Shown in pieces: positions 1-8,552 of a stretch of DNA of 43,951 nucleotides; the stretch's first letter is position 1; each line of letters starts with the position of its first letter. The notes under the pieces were generated by a model. The model was not told where the DNA came from. It was given only the letters and a program-made list of their open reading frames with translations, and searched no databases. Where the stretch lies: assembly GCA_037380725.1 (NCBI GenBank), contig JARRRL010000008.1, forward strand, positions 1 to 43,951, given 5' to 3'. The translations under genes and the position numbers were made by a program. Source of the DNA: JARRRL01 sp037380725 (GTDB lineage Bacteria > Pseudomonadota > Gammaproteobacteria > Pseudomonadales > JANQJO01).

Positions 1-884
1 CACACCCCAACGATACTTAATTCCTGTTCCAATTGATCTTGTAGAAAATGGGAATCATCAATATTCGTTGCTGGCAACATGCAGTAATCCACTGACTTGC
101 CATACCGATCCAGGCATTCGGTCAATGCAGCATGAAAAACGGTTCGACGCACAGACGCCGCGATGTAACACAGGGGTGCAGAGCCTGTCTCACGGCTCAA
201 TAACAAAAAACACGCCGCACGGCGTACCGGAAATTGATCACAGATTCGATGCTTACTCATCAAGTGCTTCTGCACAATGTCCGATGTGGGTGACTCCACA
301 CCACCCGTTAAACAATATTTAATATTACCCATCTCCAGTAAATCACACCCGTACTCAAGGGCAACCCCCGCACTTAACGCATCACACGAAAACGTCTTGC
401 TGCATCCTTTTATGCCGTATCGAATGGCAATTTCACCTTGCGCGGCGGCGGGAAACCAAGCCGTCGCCACATAGGGATTGATGGAAAACATGCTGTGATG
501 ATACAAGTCCATTATTTGAGGAGCCACATAGTCCCACCCACCGTAATTATTTCCCACACTGATGCCCAATTCAGTGCAATTATTGTCGCTGATTGTCAAA
601 CCAAGTCGATTCTGTTTTAAACATTGATCGGCGCAATACAAGGCCATACGCGTAAAATTATCCACACGCTGAGCAAATCTTCGCCCCAGAACCCGATCCC
701 AATCGGCGAGATTCGCACTGAGATCACGCTCACATTCTGATTTTTTATCTCCAAGCAAATAGCAATCAAGATCATCGATGCACCGCGCATTTGCAAACAG
801 CAACGAGACGCTTTGAACGGCGATCCGATGAGAGTCGGCATAATGATTTTGACTCATTCTACGATCTTTTGTTGTTTTAGGCAT
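1..884 (-). CDS. Ketosynthase-like chain length factor (KS-beta type), partial
   Basis: This reading frame stays open from an ATG at 884 to the window edge (294 codons seen, C-terminal part missing). It begins one base after the stop of the upstream ketosynthase, so translation is probably coupled; a second in-frame ATG lies at 857. The region around residues 165-195 has the thiolase-fold pattern GIKGCSKTFSC-DALSAG followed by CLTGGVES, which aligns with the nucleophile elbow of ketosynthases. In an ungapped alignment the catalytic Cys position is Ala, with a Cys two residues before it. Known chain length factors (KS-beta) also lack this Cys, form a heterodimer with KS-alpha and set polyketide length. 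I infer that role here. Sequence is strongly diverged from typical KS N-termini, so a generic inactive KS-like protein is the alternative. Confidence 0.75.
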   Translation of the reverse strand, partial: MPKTTKDRRMSQNHYADSHRIAVQSVSLLFANARCIDDLDCYLLGDKKSECERDLSANLADWDRVLGRRFAQRVDNFTRMALYCADQCLKQNRLGLTISDNNCTELGISVGNNYGGWDYVAPQIMDLYHHSMFSINPYVATAWFPAAAQGEIAIRYGIKGCSKTFSCDALSAGVALEYGCDLLEMGNIKYCLTGGVESPTSDIVQKHLMSKHRICDQFPVRRAACFLLLSRETGSAPLCYIAASVRRTVFHAALTECLDRYGKSVDYCMLPATNIDDSHFLQDQLEQELSIVGV

Positions 885-885
885 A

Positions 886-2136
886 TCAATATTGGCTCAC
901 AATAAGCGCGGAATGAAGCCCCGAAAACCCACTGCTTGTTTTTAATATGTTTCGGATGGTCACTTCCCGTGCCGAGGTCAGCACATCCAACTGACACGCG
1001 GGGTCTGGATGGAATAAATTAATGGTTGGCGGTGCCATTTGATATCGAATACTCAATACCGAACTGACCATCTCCATGGCGTTTGCAGCAGACAAGGCAT
1101 GGCCGTTCTGAGATTTTAATGCAGTCACTGGAATACGGCTGCTGTTTTCACCAAATACGATTCGATAGGCTGCCGCTTCCGCCACATCATTCTGGGGTGT
1201 TGAAGAACCATGCGCATTGATGAAATCAATTTCATCTGGACGCAAGTTTGCATCCGTCAGCGCCACTTCACAACTTTTCGCAATATCCGCACCACTGGGA
1301 TGCAAATCCGTCATATGATAAGCGTTACAGACGCTGCCCGTTCCCTTCACTTCCGCCCAAATTGTTGCGCCTCGCTCTAAGGCGCTGATTTCATCTTCCA
1401 GGATTAGGATACCGGCCCCCTCCCCAATGACAAACCCATCTCGATCCATATCAAAAGGACAACTGGCTTCATGCGGTAAACACGCTCGCGTTGAATTCGC
1501 GCCAATTCGACCAAATGCCGCCAGCACCAAGGGCGTAATGGGGGCTTCAGCCGCACCAACAATAACCCGATTCTCGCGCCCAACTCGAATGGAATGAACC
1601 CCATAGCTCACCGCATCACAACCCCCAACACAGCCTGTCGGTATGACCGTGTGGCCACCTTGTAAGCCAAACAATTGCACAATTCTACGAGTGATATCAC
1701 TGAACGAAAATGAATCCATTTCGTATTGATCTGCTTGTTGATGATAAACATACTCTTTCAGGTAAGCACTCTCCATCGAGCCCATTTGGCCGATGGCCGA
1801 TGAGAGACACAACGCCGTTTTTTCGTATCCCGCTCGGATCTGATTGTCGTGAAGCAGACCCGCTTCATCCAGCGCTTCTCGAACAGCAAATTCAGCAAGC
1901 AAGGAGAGTCGATTAGACGGTAAACCCATGTCATCAATCGAAAATTTGCTTTCGGGATAAAAGTTGTTAACGACGCCGGCGACTTTCGAAAAACCGTCTG
2001 TAATGGGAAAACCTGTAATTTCTCGGCATCCCGAAACGCCGCTTAGCGAATTCGTCCAAAAATCCCGCCAACCTATTCCATTGGGTGCAATGGCCGATAC
2101 GCCGGTCACAACTACTTTTCGTCTGTTTTTTTGCAT
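886..2136 (-). CDS. Beta-ketoacyl synthase, KS-alpha of a type II PKS
   Basis: This enzyme would catalyse decarboxylative Claisen condensation of malonyl units on an acyl carrier protein. The chosen ATG at 2136 has GAGG six bases upstream; an in-frame GTG lies four codons earlier at 2148. Length is about 416 residues, normal for a KS. Counting from the GTG, the nucleophile is in TGCVGG (Cys173), the first His in NAHGSSTPQND (His313), and the Lys and second His in KSQNGH (Lys345, His350), so the Cys-His-His triad is complete. The PFDMDRDGFVIGEGAG segment is typical of FabF-like and KS-alpha enzymes. It sits directly before the KS-like protein without a Cys, the usual order of KS-alpha and chain length factor. 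FabF of fatty acid synthesis is unlikely given the neighbouring cyclase-like genes. Confidence 0.9.
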   Translation of the reverse strand: MQKNRRKVVVTGVSAIAPNGIGWRDFWTNSLSGVSGCREITGFPITDGFSKVAGVVNNFYPESKFSIDDMGLPSNRLSLLAEFAVREALDEAGLLHDNQIRAGYEKTALCLSSAIGQMGSMESAYLKEYVYHQQADQYEMDSFSFSDITRRIVQLFGLQGGHTVIPTGCVGGCDAVSYGVHSIRVGRENRVIVGAAEAPITPLVLAAFGRIGANSTRACLPHEASCPFDMDRDGFVIGEGAGILILEDEISALERGATIWAEVKGTGSVCNAYHMTDLHPSGADIAKSCEVALTDANLRPDEIDFINAHGSSTPQNDVAEAAAYRIVFGENSSRIPVTALKSQNGHALSAANAMEMVSSVLSIRYQMAPPTINLFHPDPACQLDVLTSAREVTIRNILKTSSGFSGLHSALIVSQY

Positions 2137-2191
2137 GTCACGCCTCACGATTCATCGCTTGAACTGAGAGAGAAATCAGCGTTGACTTTTC

Positions 2192-2944
2192 TCACAACTG
2201 CGCAACCGCTCGTGTCCAGCTCGCGCCACTTTTTCCTAATTTGACCGGAAAACAATATACTTTAAAACCATACGGAGTCGGTATACTCGATAAATTAGCC
2301 AAACGCTCTATTTGACAATACTCTTTCTCACGACCCAATAGATGCGCTGGCCACAAGGTTCGTGAATCGCTCGTGTTTTGATATTCCGCTAACATCACAT
2401 CAAACGGCGGGTCAAAACCCCATGTATCCACACCAATGACCTTCACGCCTTGATCAATAAGGTACGCACACGCTGCTCGCGACACCCCCCTGAATCGCGT
2501 GAAATAGTCCGGCCTCCCCCATCGTTTATCTGCACCGGTTTCCAACAGTACTATATCTTTACTTTTAATTTTATATTGAATTCGATCTAAGGCCTCCACA
2601 ACCTCTTTCAGCGTGATGACACCCTGATCGGGATCTCCATTAAATCTCAACACCACACCGTCGGAACAAAACCAATCCAAAGGGAGCTGGGCGATGTCTT
2701 TGGCGGGCCTTCCTTCACAATAGGGGCCATAATGAATCGGTGCATCAATGTGCGTCCCGGTGTGTGAACTGAGGGAAACGTATTCCGTGGATAAAGCCAT
2801 TCCACCGGGAAAATCATGCTCGGTTAATCCAATAGATTGTCCTAGAATCGAAGCACCCGCTTTGTGATCAACCCATTCAATCTCAACGGGCACTGGTTCA
2901 CTTTGGTTTGGTTCAATCGTCAGGCTCAGATCAATCCACTGCAT
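2192..2944 (-). CDS. Metal-dependent cyclase family protein (kynurenine formamidase fold)
   Basis: The 250-residue product has the signature HTGTHIDAPIH near residues 60-70, whose His and Asp residues bind the metal in the PF04199 'putative cyclase' / KynB family. The later GVDTWGFDPPFD stretch is also typical of that family. Members hydrolyse N-formylkynurenine or other amides and esters, and several lie in aromatic polyketide clusters. No tryptophan-degradation gene is nearby, so a role in tailoring or ring closure of the polyketide is inferred. Its start overlaps the end of the FAD oxidoreductase gene by 14 bases, which indicates translational coupling. It has no signal peptide. The substrate cannot be read from the sequence. 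Confidence 0.8.
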   Translation of the reverse strand: MQWIDLSLTIEPNQSEPVPVEIEWVDHKAGASILGQSIGLTEHDFPGGMALSTEYVSLSSHTGTHIDAPIHYGPYCEGRPAKDIAQLPLDWFCSDGVVLRFNGDPDQGVITLKEVVEALDRIQYKIKSKDIVLLETGADKRWGRPDYFTRFRGVSRAACAYLIDQGVKVIGVDTWGFDPPFDVMLAEYQNTSDSRTLWPAHLLGREKEYCQIERLANLSSIPTPYGFKVYCFPVKLGKSGASWTRAVAQL

Positions 2945-4169
2945 ACAAGCGCTCCGCTTCCCTTCTGATTGTTTTCAAGACTTTGGGACTGCTGTTGGCA
3001 TTGTGATCTGGACTGCGATCTGGATTGCGATAGCCCAGTATCAAATTACCCAAGCAACTGAGGATACCTTGATGAATATGAGGGTCTGCCAAACTGAGTA
3101 AGCCCAAATTCGGTATCGATGCGCGCCGGACCGCTTCGGTCTTGGTTTCAATAAACGAATACGCCGCCAAGTGCTCTGACCAATAGGACTCGCTGGTGCA
3201 CAGCGTCTGTGAGGCGATGCTGTGTACAATGGATTTCGCCGCTATCCAACCACTGTGAATGGATTTTCTGATACCACTCGAATAAAACGGATCACCAAAA
3301 CCCATACTGTCGCCAACAAAAAATACGAGTCCATCCGTTGAGGCGCATACACGGCTTACTTGATTTAAAACAGGAATAACAGGCATGCAAGGCGTCAATC
3401 TACCCACCAGCGTCGCCACCCAGGGTGAACCATTGAGGACACGCGTATACGTTTCGTTCGACTCCTGACAAGGTTTGTCGTACACCGTTACGCCAATGGT
3501 GATGGTGTCAGCGTTAATGGGGATTAAATATATGAAACTTTTATCTAAAGTTACGATATAAGTCGTACCAAATACCAAACCATGCATCCCGTGAAACTGA
3601 GAAAAATAACCTACACGCTTATCTAATATTTCGCCAATTTGTTTTTGCTGCAGTGGATGTTGAATCGTATCCAGTTTTCCCGTGGCGTCGACCACGTAAT
3701 CGTAAGTTCCAATTGATAATGGTTCTGATTCAGTCGAATCCACACACAACGTAATTCTATTGTCCTGTTCGCGTTTCACGATACGAACCGACTTTGGCAC
3801 AATTGGAATTTGGCATTGCCGCGCGTACTCTCGCAAAAGAAAATTTAACTTCGTTCGATCCACGGTAACAATGCCTTCCGTCCCTGAACCACAAGCGGCC
3901 TCAGACGCAAATAAACCAGATAAGTTCAGATGGCTATGGCCATTTTTTGATACAAACTGCAAGGCAGACGCCTCGATAACACAATGATGAACGATGTCGC
4001 TGAGACACAGTTCGTCAAAAACATCATCCTGGAATATCACACAGCTCTCTGGTATTAGCGACGCGTGAGGATTTCGTTCAAACAGCGTACAACGCACCTT
4101 CTGTTGGTTTAACGCTATCGCACACGAGACGCCAGCCGGTCCAGCGCCAATAATCGCGACCTGCACCAT
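2931..4169 (-). CDS. FAD-dependent oxidoreductase (geranylgeranyl reductase / monooxygenase-like)
   Basis: This is a 412-residue flavoprotein. The N-terminus has the dinucleotide-binding GAGPAG (residues 8-13) and an acidic residue ending the second strand. DATG at 161-164 and FVGDSMGFGDPF around 284-295 match the FAD-contacting motifs of the family that holds FixC, geranylgeranyl reductases, aromatic hydroxylases and flavin-dependent halogenases. I do not see the WxWxIP motif that marks halogenases. In the polyketide operon it probably reduces or hydroxylates the aromatic product. It follows the third SRPBCC gene by 18 bases and overlaps the cyclase gene downstream. Which reaction it performs is not determinable here. 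Confidence 0.8.
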   Translation of the reverse strand: MVQVAIIGAGPAGVSCAIALNQQKVRCTLFERNPHASLIPESCVIFQDDVFDELCLSDIVHHCVIEASALQFVSKNGHSHLNLSGLFASEAACGSGTEGIVTVDRTKLNFLLREYARQCQIPIVPKSVRIVKREQDNRITLCVDSTESEPLSIGTYDYVVDATGKLDTIQHPLQQKQIGEILDKRVGYFSQFHGMHGLVFGTTYIVTLDKSFIYLIPINADTITIGVTVYDKPCQESNETYTRVLNGSPWVATLVGRLTPCMPVIPVLNQVSRVCASTDGLVFFVGDSMGFGDPFYSSGIRKSIHSGWIAAKSIVHSIASQTLCTSESYWSEHLAAYSFIETKTEAVRRASIPNLGLLSLADPHIHQGILSCLGNLILGYRNPDRSPDHNANSSPKVLKTIRREAERLYAVD

Positions 4170-4187
4170 GTCATACTCCTTCCTTGC

Positions 4188-4640
4188 TCATTCCACCACA
4201 CTGTCACTGATTCTCAGCAATAGCTCGATCAAGCGCTGCTTGAACTCATTTTTAAAACGGTCCATCTCTTGGTTTTTCTGCATTCGAGGTATAAACCAAC
4301 GTTCCGCCCGCACCCGACATCCATTCGCACAATCTTGAAATGCCCACAATCCACTCTGGTACACCAAATTAAAAGGTGGCGTAGGACAAAAAAACAAGAT
4401 ATCACCGGCTTCCGTCAACAAACGAACCGTTCGCACATGCTGCTGACGCCCCGACCATTGAACCCGCATTTCAAACTCTTGATGGCATCCATCGTCATAA
4501 TTGACGTAAACCGTATCGACAGGGCACCATATGTCTTTCCACTGTCCAATATTCCAAAATACACATCGAAGCGTCGACGCCGCACAAGCGAAATCTCGTT
4601 CAACCATGAGATGCTCAAAGCGCATTTTATCAATGTCCAT
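4188..4640 (-). CDS. SRPBCC (START-like) aromatase/cyclase-type protein, copy 3
   Basis: The 150-residue protein resembles the two SRPBCC domains encoded just upstream. It shares a pattern of an aromatic/acidic start, YDDG(C/T)HQxF in a central strand, a 'TPPP/TPPF' turn and a C-terminal amphipathic helix. This is the helix-grip fold of the polyketide aromatase/cyclases such as TcmN and WhiE-ORFVI, which bind poly-beta-ketone chains in a cavity. Its ATG at 4640 overlaps the end of the preceding gene by 11 bases. Family assignment comes from shared motifs and operon context; the polyketide role is an inference. A single-domain START-like lipid or ligand carrier is the alternative. Confidence 0.65.
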   Translation of the reverse strand: MDIDKMRFEHLMVERDFACAASTLRCVFWNIGQWKDIWCPVDTVYVNYDDGCHQEFEMRVQWSGRQQHVRTVRLLTEAGDILFFCPTPPFNLVYQSGLWAFQDCANGCRVRAERWFIPRMQKNQEMDRFKNEFKQRLIELLLRISDSVVE

Positions 4641-5055
4641 TTTCCAGGTGCTCTTTGAATGTTATTAAATTCCGAGTAAGACAATCTCTTAAATTCCCCT
4701 CCCGCTTACCCGTCGCCTCCGGCTCCACCCATTTTACGTCACGCACCGCGCGCACAAACACACCCTCTGCAGCAGGCGTAAAGTACCAGTAGCCATGCAT
4801 TTTCAAAAAACCAGGTGGTGGCGTCGTCTGACACAAGGTAATCGATACGTGTTTATCCGCAATGCGAATGCCACGCACGGTCTCCATCCCCGACGGACGA
4901 ACAACCGTCATCGTGAACACTTGATGCGTACCATCATCGTATTGAAGGTCTACATCGATGACATCGTGAAGCACATTGACCCAGTGGGGCAAATGATAAA
5001 AAGCATCGAATACCGATTGCAGATCAGACTTTATTATTATGCTGCTTTCTATCAT
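4630..5055 (-). CDS. SRPBCC (START-like) aromatase/cyclase-type protein, copy 2
   Basis: About 141 residues from an ATG at 5055, which has GGAAG seven bases upstream and lies four bases after the stop of the ACP fusion gene. An in-frame upstream ATG at 5085 would overlap that gene and is less likely. Visible motifs are VFDAFYHLPHWVNVL near the start (the typical 'vwdvls d.e.wp.w' helix-strand of SRPBCC proteins), QYDDGTHQVFTM centrally, and the C-terminal helix TRNLITFKEHLENG. The motif order equals that of copies 1 and 3, so the three probably arose by duplication. In the context of two ketosynthases and an ACP, a first- or second-ring aromatase/cyclase is the best guess. Confidence 0.7.
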   Translation of the reverse strand: MIESSIIIKSDLQSVFDAFYHLPHWVNVLHDVIDVDLQYDDGTHQVFTMTVVRPSGMETVRGIRIADKHVSITLCQTTPPPGFLKMHGYWYFTPAAEGVFVRAVRDVKWVEPEATGKREGNLRDCLTRNLITFKEHLENGH

Positions 5056-5059
5056 TGAC

Positions 5060-5683
5060 TCACTTCCAGAAGCTTTCTCCAACATTCCAACGCNNNNNNN
5101 NNNNNNNNNNNNNATGATGATAGGTTGACACGTACGTTAAATCATCGTCAATCGGTATGAAACACCATCCGCCACAATGATACCGTAAAAATGGCGGCGG
5201 CTCGGGTTGAAAAAAAGTAATGTGATTGAGACTGCAGCGTCGGATGGACCTCACCTTAAGCGCGTGCCCATCCGCGCCGTTTACGCCCATTATAAATTCT
5301 TGAAATTCACCATCGTTATAGATGATTTTAATATCCGTGATGTGCGGCAGTTTGCTTTGCCACGTTGACACATCGCAAAGTCCATCGTAGACAGATTGGC
5401 ATGGTGCCCGAATCACCGCATCCTCCAAAAGGGTATGCGTAAAATTTTCTGCTTTTTTTGGGATAAGGTGCTTTTTTCGATAGGTAATTCTTAAACAATC
5501 CAACACCGTCATGCTGCGCTTAAACTCACCGTCTTTTAAGATGGTGCCATACGCGTTCTGAACTTCATCCATGAAACTCACGATTTCTTGAGAATCCATA
5601 CCCAAATCATCATCCAGTTTTGAGTAAAACGCGGCATCCAGTATATCCATGGAATCCAGCACCTCAAATATTTTATTTTTCAT
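5060..5683 (-). CDS. Acyl carrier protein fused to SRPBCC cyclase-like domain (contains assembly gap)
   Basis: Residues 1-75 are an acyl carrier protein: helices flank DDLGMDSQEI, and Ser31 of GMDS is the expected phosphopantetheine attachment site. Residues about 85 onward are a SRPBCC domain with VYDGLCDVSTWQSKLP, IYNDGEFQEFIMGV and a PEPPPF turn, like the two following genes. AAGGA lies seven bases before the ATG at 5683. The reading frame crosses twenty N at 5094-5113 and then ends ten codons later. The sister proteins carry roughly 20 residues more between the equivalent point and their end, so the gap probably hides more sequence than drawn, and the C-terminus given here may be wrong. 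An ACP with a covalently joined cyclase domain would keep the nascent chain close to its folding enzyme. Confidence 0.75.
   Translation of the reverse strand: MKNKIFEVLDSMDILDAAFYSKLDDDLGMDSQEIVSFMDEVQNAYGTILKDGEFKRSMTVLDCLRITYRKKHLIPKKAENFTHTLLEDAVIRAPCQSVYDGLCDVSTWQSKLPHITDIKIIYNDGEFQEFIMGVNGADGHALKVRSIRRCSLNHITFFQPEPPPFLRYHCGGWCFIPIDDDLTYVSTYHHXXXXXXXRWNVGESFWK
5094..5113. other. Assembly gap (20 N)
   Basis: Twenty unknown bases interrupt the 3' part of the ACP-SRPBCC gene. The true length may differ from twenty (see the gene entry). Confidence 0.95.
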
Positions 5684-5707
5684 CGCGACATCCTTTTCAT
5701 AGAATTT

Positions 5708-7150
5708 TTATTCCACCTCCACAACCCGAAGGCACTCAAGCGATTCTGAAGGCGCGCCCAGCCAGAATTTTTTATTTTCAGCCGTTAAATCAACCATCGA
5801 GATATTCATAGCCCAATTGGGTTCTTTTTTGGCTTCTTGATCCCCCCAGCATTCATCGTTAATAAATTCCAGTAACACATTCATGCGCCACTGCTTTCCC
5901 AATTCGCTCATCACGAGACGATCGCTCTCCCGCGCCACCAGACCTTTACGCTCCAGTCGTTCAACCACGTCTCGAAAATCATCTAAAAACGCACTTTTGA
6001 ATTTTTGAGTGTAAGCGTCATAATCAATAAAAAAATACTGAAAAGAAAAAATAACATACCGTTCTTTTCGATACTGAACGTTCAGGTGCCGGGATGCCGA
6101 AACGATGAAGTGGCTTCCGGCTTCGACCGTAGACAGGTATTTCTCCACTTTTTTGGAAGACCCCGCACGGTAATTATTAATAAAACTGTAAGCGCCCGCC
6201 CCGATACCCAGCGCATCCACCCCTTCTTTAAATGTCCAATATTGATACTTCGATTCACGCCCCGGTTTAGCAAAATGATCGAACATGTACTGCTTAAAAC
6301 CCAAGCCTTCCAATGTGTGACACAGCATCGCGTGCAGGCGCTGCACGGCTACCGAATCGCTTTTATGAATCGCGTTGACTTGACCCGATTTGATCCGCTT
6401 TTCTTGCTTAGTGTCTCTGTGAACGCGATAAGCATAGGCTGTCACATGATTGATATTCAGCTCTCCCAAACAGTGAAGATCACGTTGAAGCACAGCTTCT
6501 GTGTGATTTGGCACGTTATACATGACATCAACATTAATATTATTAATGCCTTGTGCTTGTAAGGCTTTAACAGTGGTAATACTTTGCTCGGCTTCATGAG
6601 GCGCACCAATGACCTCCAAAAACGCCGCGTCAAAAGATTGCACACCCAAGGACACGCGATTGATCTTGGAGCGTCCCACATAGGCAATTTTTTCTTCATC
6701 AAAATCCCGCGCATTGCCTTCCAGCGTAAAATCGTATTCATCAGCGAGCGGGAAACAATCACTGACCGTATCGACGATACGCTTGAGGTTTTCCGTTTTT
6801 AAAATAGAACCCGTCCCCCCGCCTATGTATACCGATTGCAAATGGCCCTTTTCAAAACGCGGATAAGTCGCCCATTTTTTCATGTCTTTGATTAATGCGT
6901 TGACATATCGATCTTCAAGGTTTGTGGGATCGGCTTCACTCAACAGCGTAACAAAATAGGGGCACGCGTAGCACTGTACGCGACAAAAAGGAACACTGAG
7001 GTATAAGACGTAATTTTCAATCGACTCTTTCAAACCAAGAAAATAGTGCGCAAAAGCATCCCCATCATTCACTTTGTACATCTGGGGCGGGTATAAAATA
7101 AATGGTAAACTGCATTGATTCTGATAAGGTCTACTTCCACTGGTCATCAC
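5708..7150 (-). CDS. HemN/HemW-like radical SAM enzyme of the polyketide operon
   Basis: The 480-residue product carries the [4Fe-4S] motif in VPFCRVQCYACPYF (Cys56, Cys60, Cys63), the CxxxCxxC of radical SAM enzymes in the form typical of the HemN family, and VYIGGGTGS (108-115) that contacts S-adenosylmethionine. Family members include oxygen-independent coproporphyrinogen oxidase, HemW and class C radical SAM methyltransferases and cyclopropanases of natural-product pathways. It is the first gene of the operon, 24 bases before the ACP fusion, with AGGGGG about seven bases before its ATG. No haem genes are near, so a tailoring step such as methylation or radical C-C bond formation on the polyketide is more likely than porphyrin synthesis. 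That is inference from position. Confidence 0.82.
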   Translation of the reverse strand: MMTSGSRPYQNQCSLPFILYPPQMYKVNDGDAFAHYFLGLKESIENYVLYLSVPFCRVQCYACPYFVTLLSEADPTNLEDRYVNALIKDMKKWATYPRFEKGHLQSVYIGGGTGSILKTENLKRIVDTVSDCFPLADEYDFTLEGNARDFDEEKIAYVGRSKINRVSLGVQSFDAAFLEVIGAPHEAEQSITTVKALQAQGINNINVDVMYNVPNHTEAVLQRDLHCLGELNINHVTAYAYRVHRDTKQEKRIKSGQVNAIHKSDSVAVQRLHAMLCHTLEGLGFKQYMFDHFAKPGRESKYQYWTFKEGVDALGIGAGAYSFINNYRAGSSKKVEKYLSTVEAGSHFIVSASRHLNVQYRKERYVIFSFQYFFIDYDAYTQKFKSAFLDDFRDVVERLERKGLVARESDRLVMSELGKQWRMNVLLEFINDECWGDQEAKKEPNWAMNISMVDLTAENKKFWLGAPSESLECLRVVEVE

Positions 7151-8552
7151 ACACCCCCTTCCCTAGCTCCATTCTTTGTTTCATTCTTTGATTGCAACAC
7201 GACTGTTTCATTACGTAAAAAGAACGAAAAAATCATGCTTGCATCCGTCTTATGAATGTAAGCACTTTTCAAAATCACAGAACGCGACAGCAGGGTGCTT
7301 ATCCACACACCGATTCTTGCGCGCAATACGATACCCTACGCCAGATCGTATTATTCCTCTTTGATTACTAGAAACGCATTATGAAACACATAACAGAAAC
7401 TACATAATTTAATGGCGCGAGACAAGCTGAAACCAATAGCCATCGCCATCAACTCAATGTGTGATGAAAGGAGCACGAAAACATCTGACACGCATGACGT
7501 TCACGCACCTAACTGCCAATTTTGAGTATCGTGCAAAACGCTAAAATGTGACGGCATAAACTTGCTTACTCACTTCACGATCTTAATAAGACATATGCCG
7601 AGCCATTGACGCTGTACCTACAAAAAGTTTCGGTAATTACGCCACCAATACAAACACCGATGACATGTAAAATGTATTACTTATATATAATATGCATGCA
7701 ATACTATATAGGCGTATCCTACCTGTCAACACCAACATGCACAGATGCCCACACAACAAAAACTGACCACTGCTCGCCTTTATATCGGAAGGAGTGTCAG
7801 CACACACCATTCTGCACCCATCATCTTGTTGGCGTTGGTACACGATCGTAACGAAGCATCGCCAGCTGATCAAATAGATCATTTATCATTCTTTCGTATA
7901 CCTACAAGATCTATTCAATGGTTTATTTCGTTTTCAATACCACACCGCCTCACGTTATGCGTGATCTATCCAGGATCGCTACACGTGACAGGATGCGTGT
8001 TCTAGCTTCTCATTGTCACCCAATCTTGCTCCAAAATGAGTCAGCCATTCATCTCCACATGACACAGCACACGCACACTCCCCACCTCTCAACAAAACCA
8101 GACAGGAAAATAAGGAAATAAAATTTTTCTTATTCTTTTAAATAAATGTTTTCGTTTCAGCCCACAAGCGCATAATCAATAAAACGTTATGAACGCCGAC
8201 ACATAAAACTTATTCCGCTTGGGTATTTCAAGCACAGGCGATGAATGCGTTTATTTATCCCATCATCATTCGGTTTATTGTAAAACGCTTATTCAAAAGT
8301 GTTTATTCAAAGAAATGCATTTACGCAATGCGATCAAGAAGAATGATCGCTGTAAATTTAATTGCTGCGATTTACGCCCCTTAACCAGAACGCGCTTCCC
8401 TTTATCCCTCTCACCCCCCTGCCGCTTCCCGATCACACTCATCGTTATTACCACACGCTCCGTTGTTTCAAAATTTCACAGCATACTCTTCCGACAGAAC
8501 GTCTTCTTGCCTATAATGTGCCAATATTTGATAGAACCAAGGACCACACTCT
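7151..8552. other. Gene-poor intergenic region between PKS operon and marR
   Basis: I find no convincing gene in these 1.4 kb. The open frames are short, lack good ribosome binding sites and have unnatural composition. The stretch is AT-rich near 7660-7720, with an 8-bp palindrome TGCATGCA, and near 8105-8150. Near 8285-8312 'ttattcaaa' occurs twice 14 bases apart. The leftward promoter of the polyketide operon must lie here, but no clear -35/-10 pair stands out. Confidence 0.6.
8489..8517 (+). promoter_or_regulatory. Likely sigma-70 promoter of the MarR gene
   Basis: A perfect -10 hexamer TATAAT lies at 8512-8517, 35 bases before the MarR start. The -35 region at the usual spacing (around 8489-8494, TTCCGA) is weak. 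This suggests a promoter that depends on regulation or on context; it is not proven. Confidence 0.45.
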
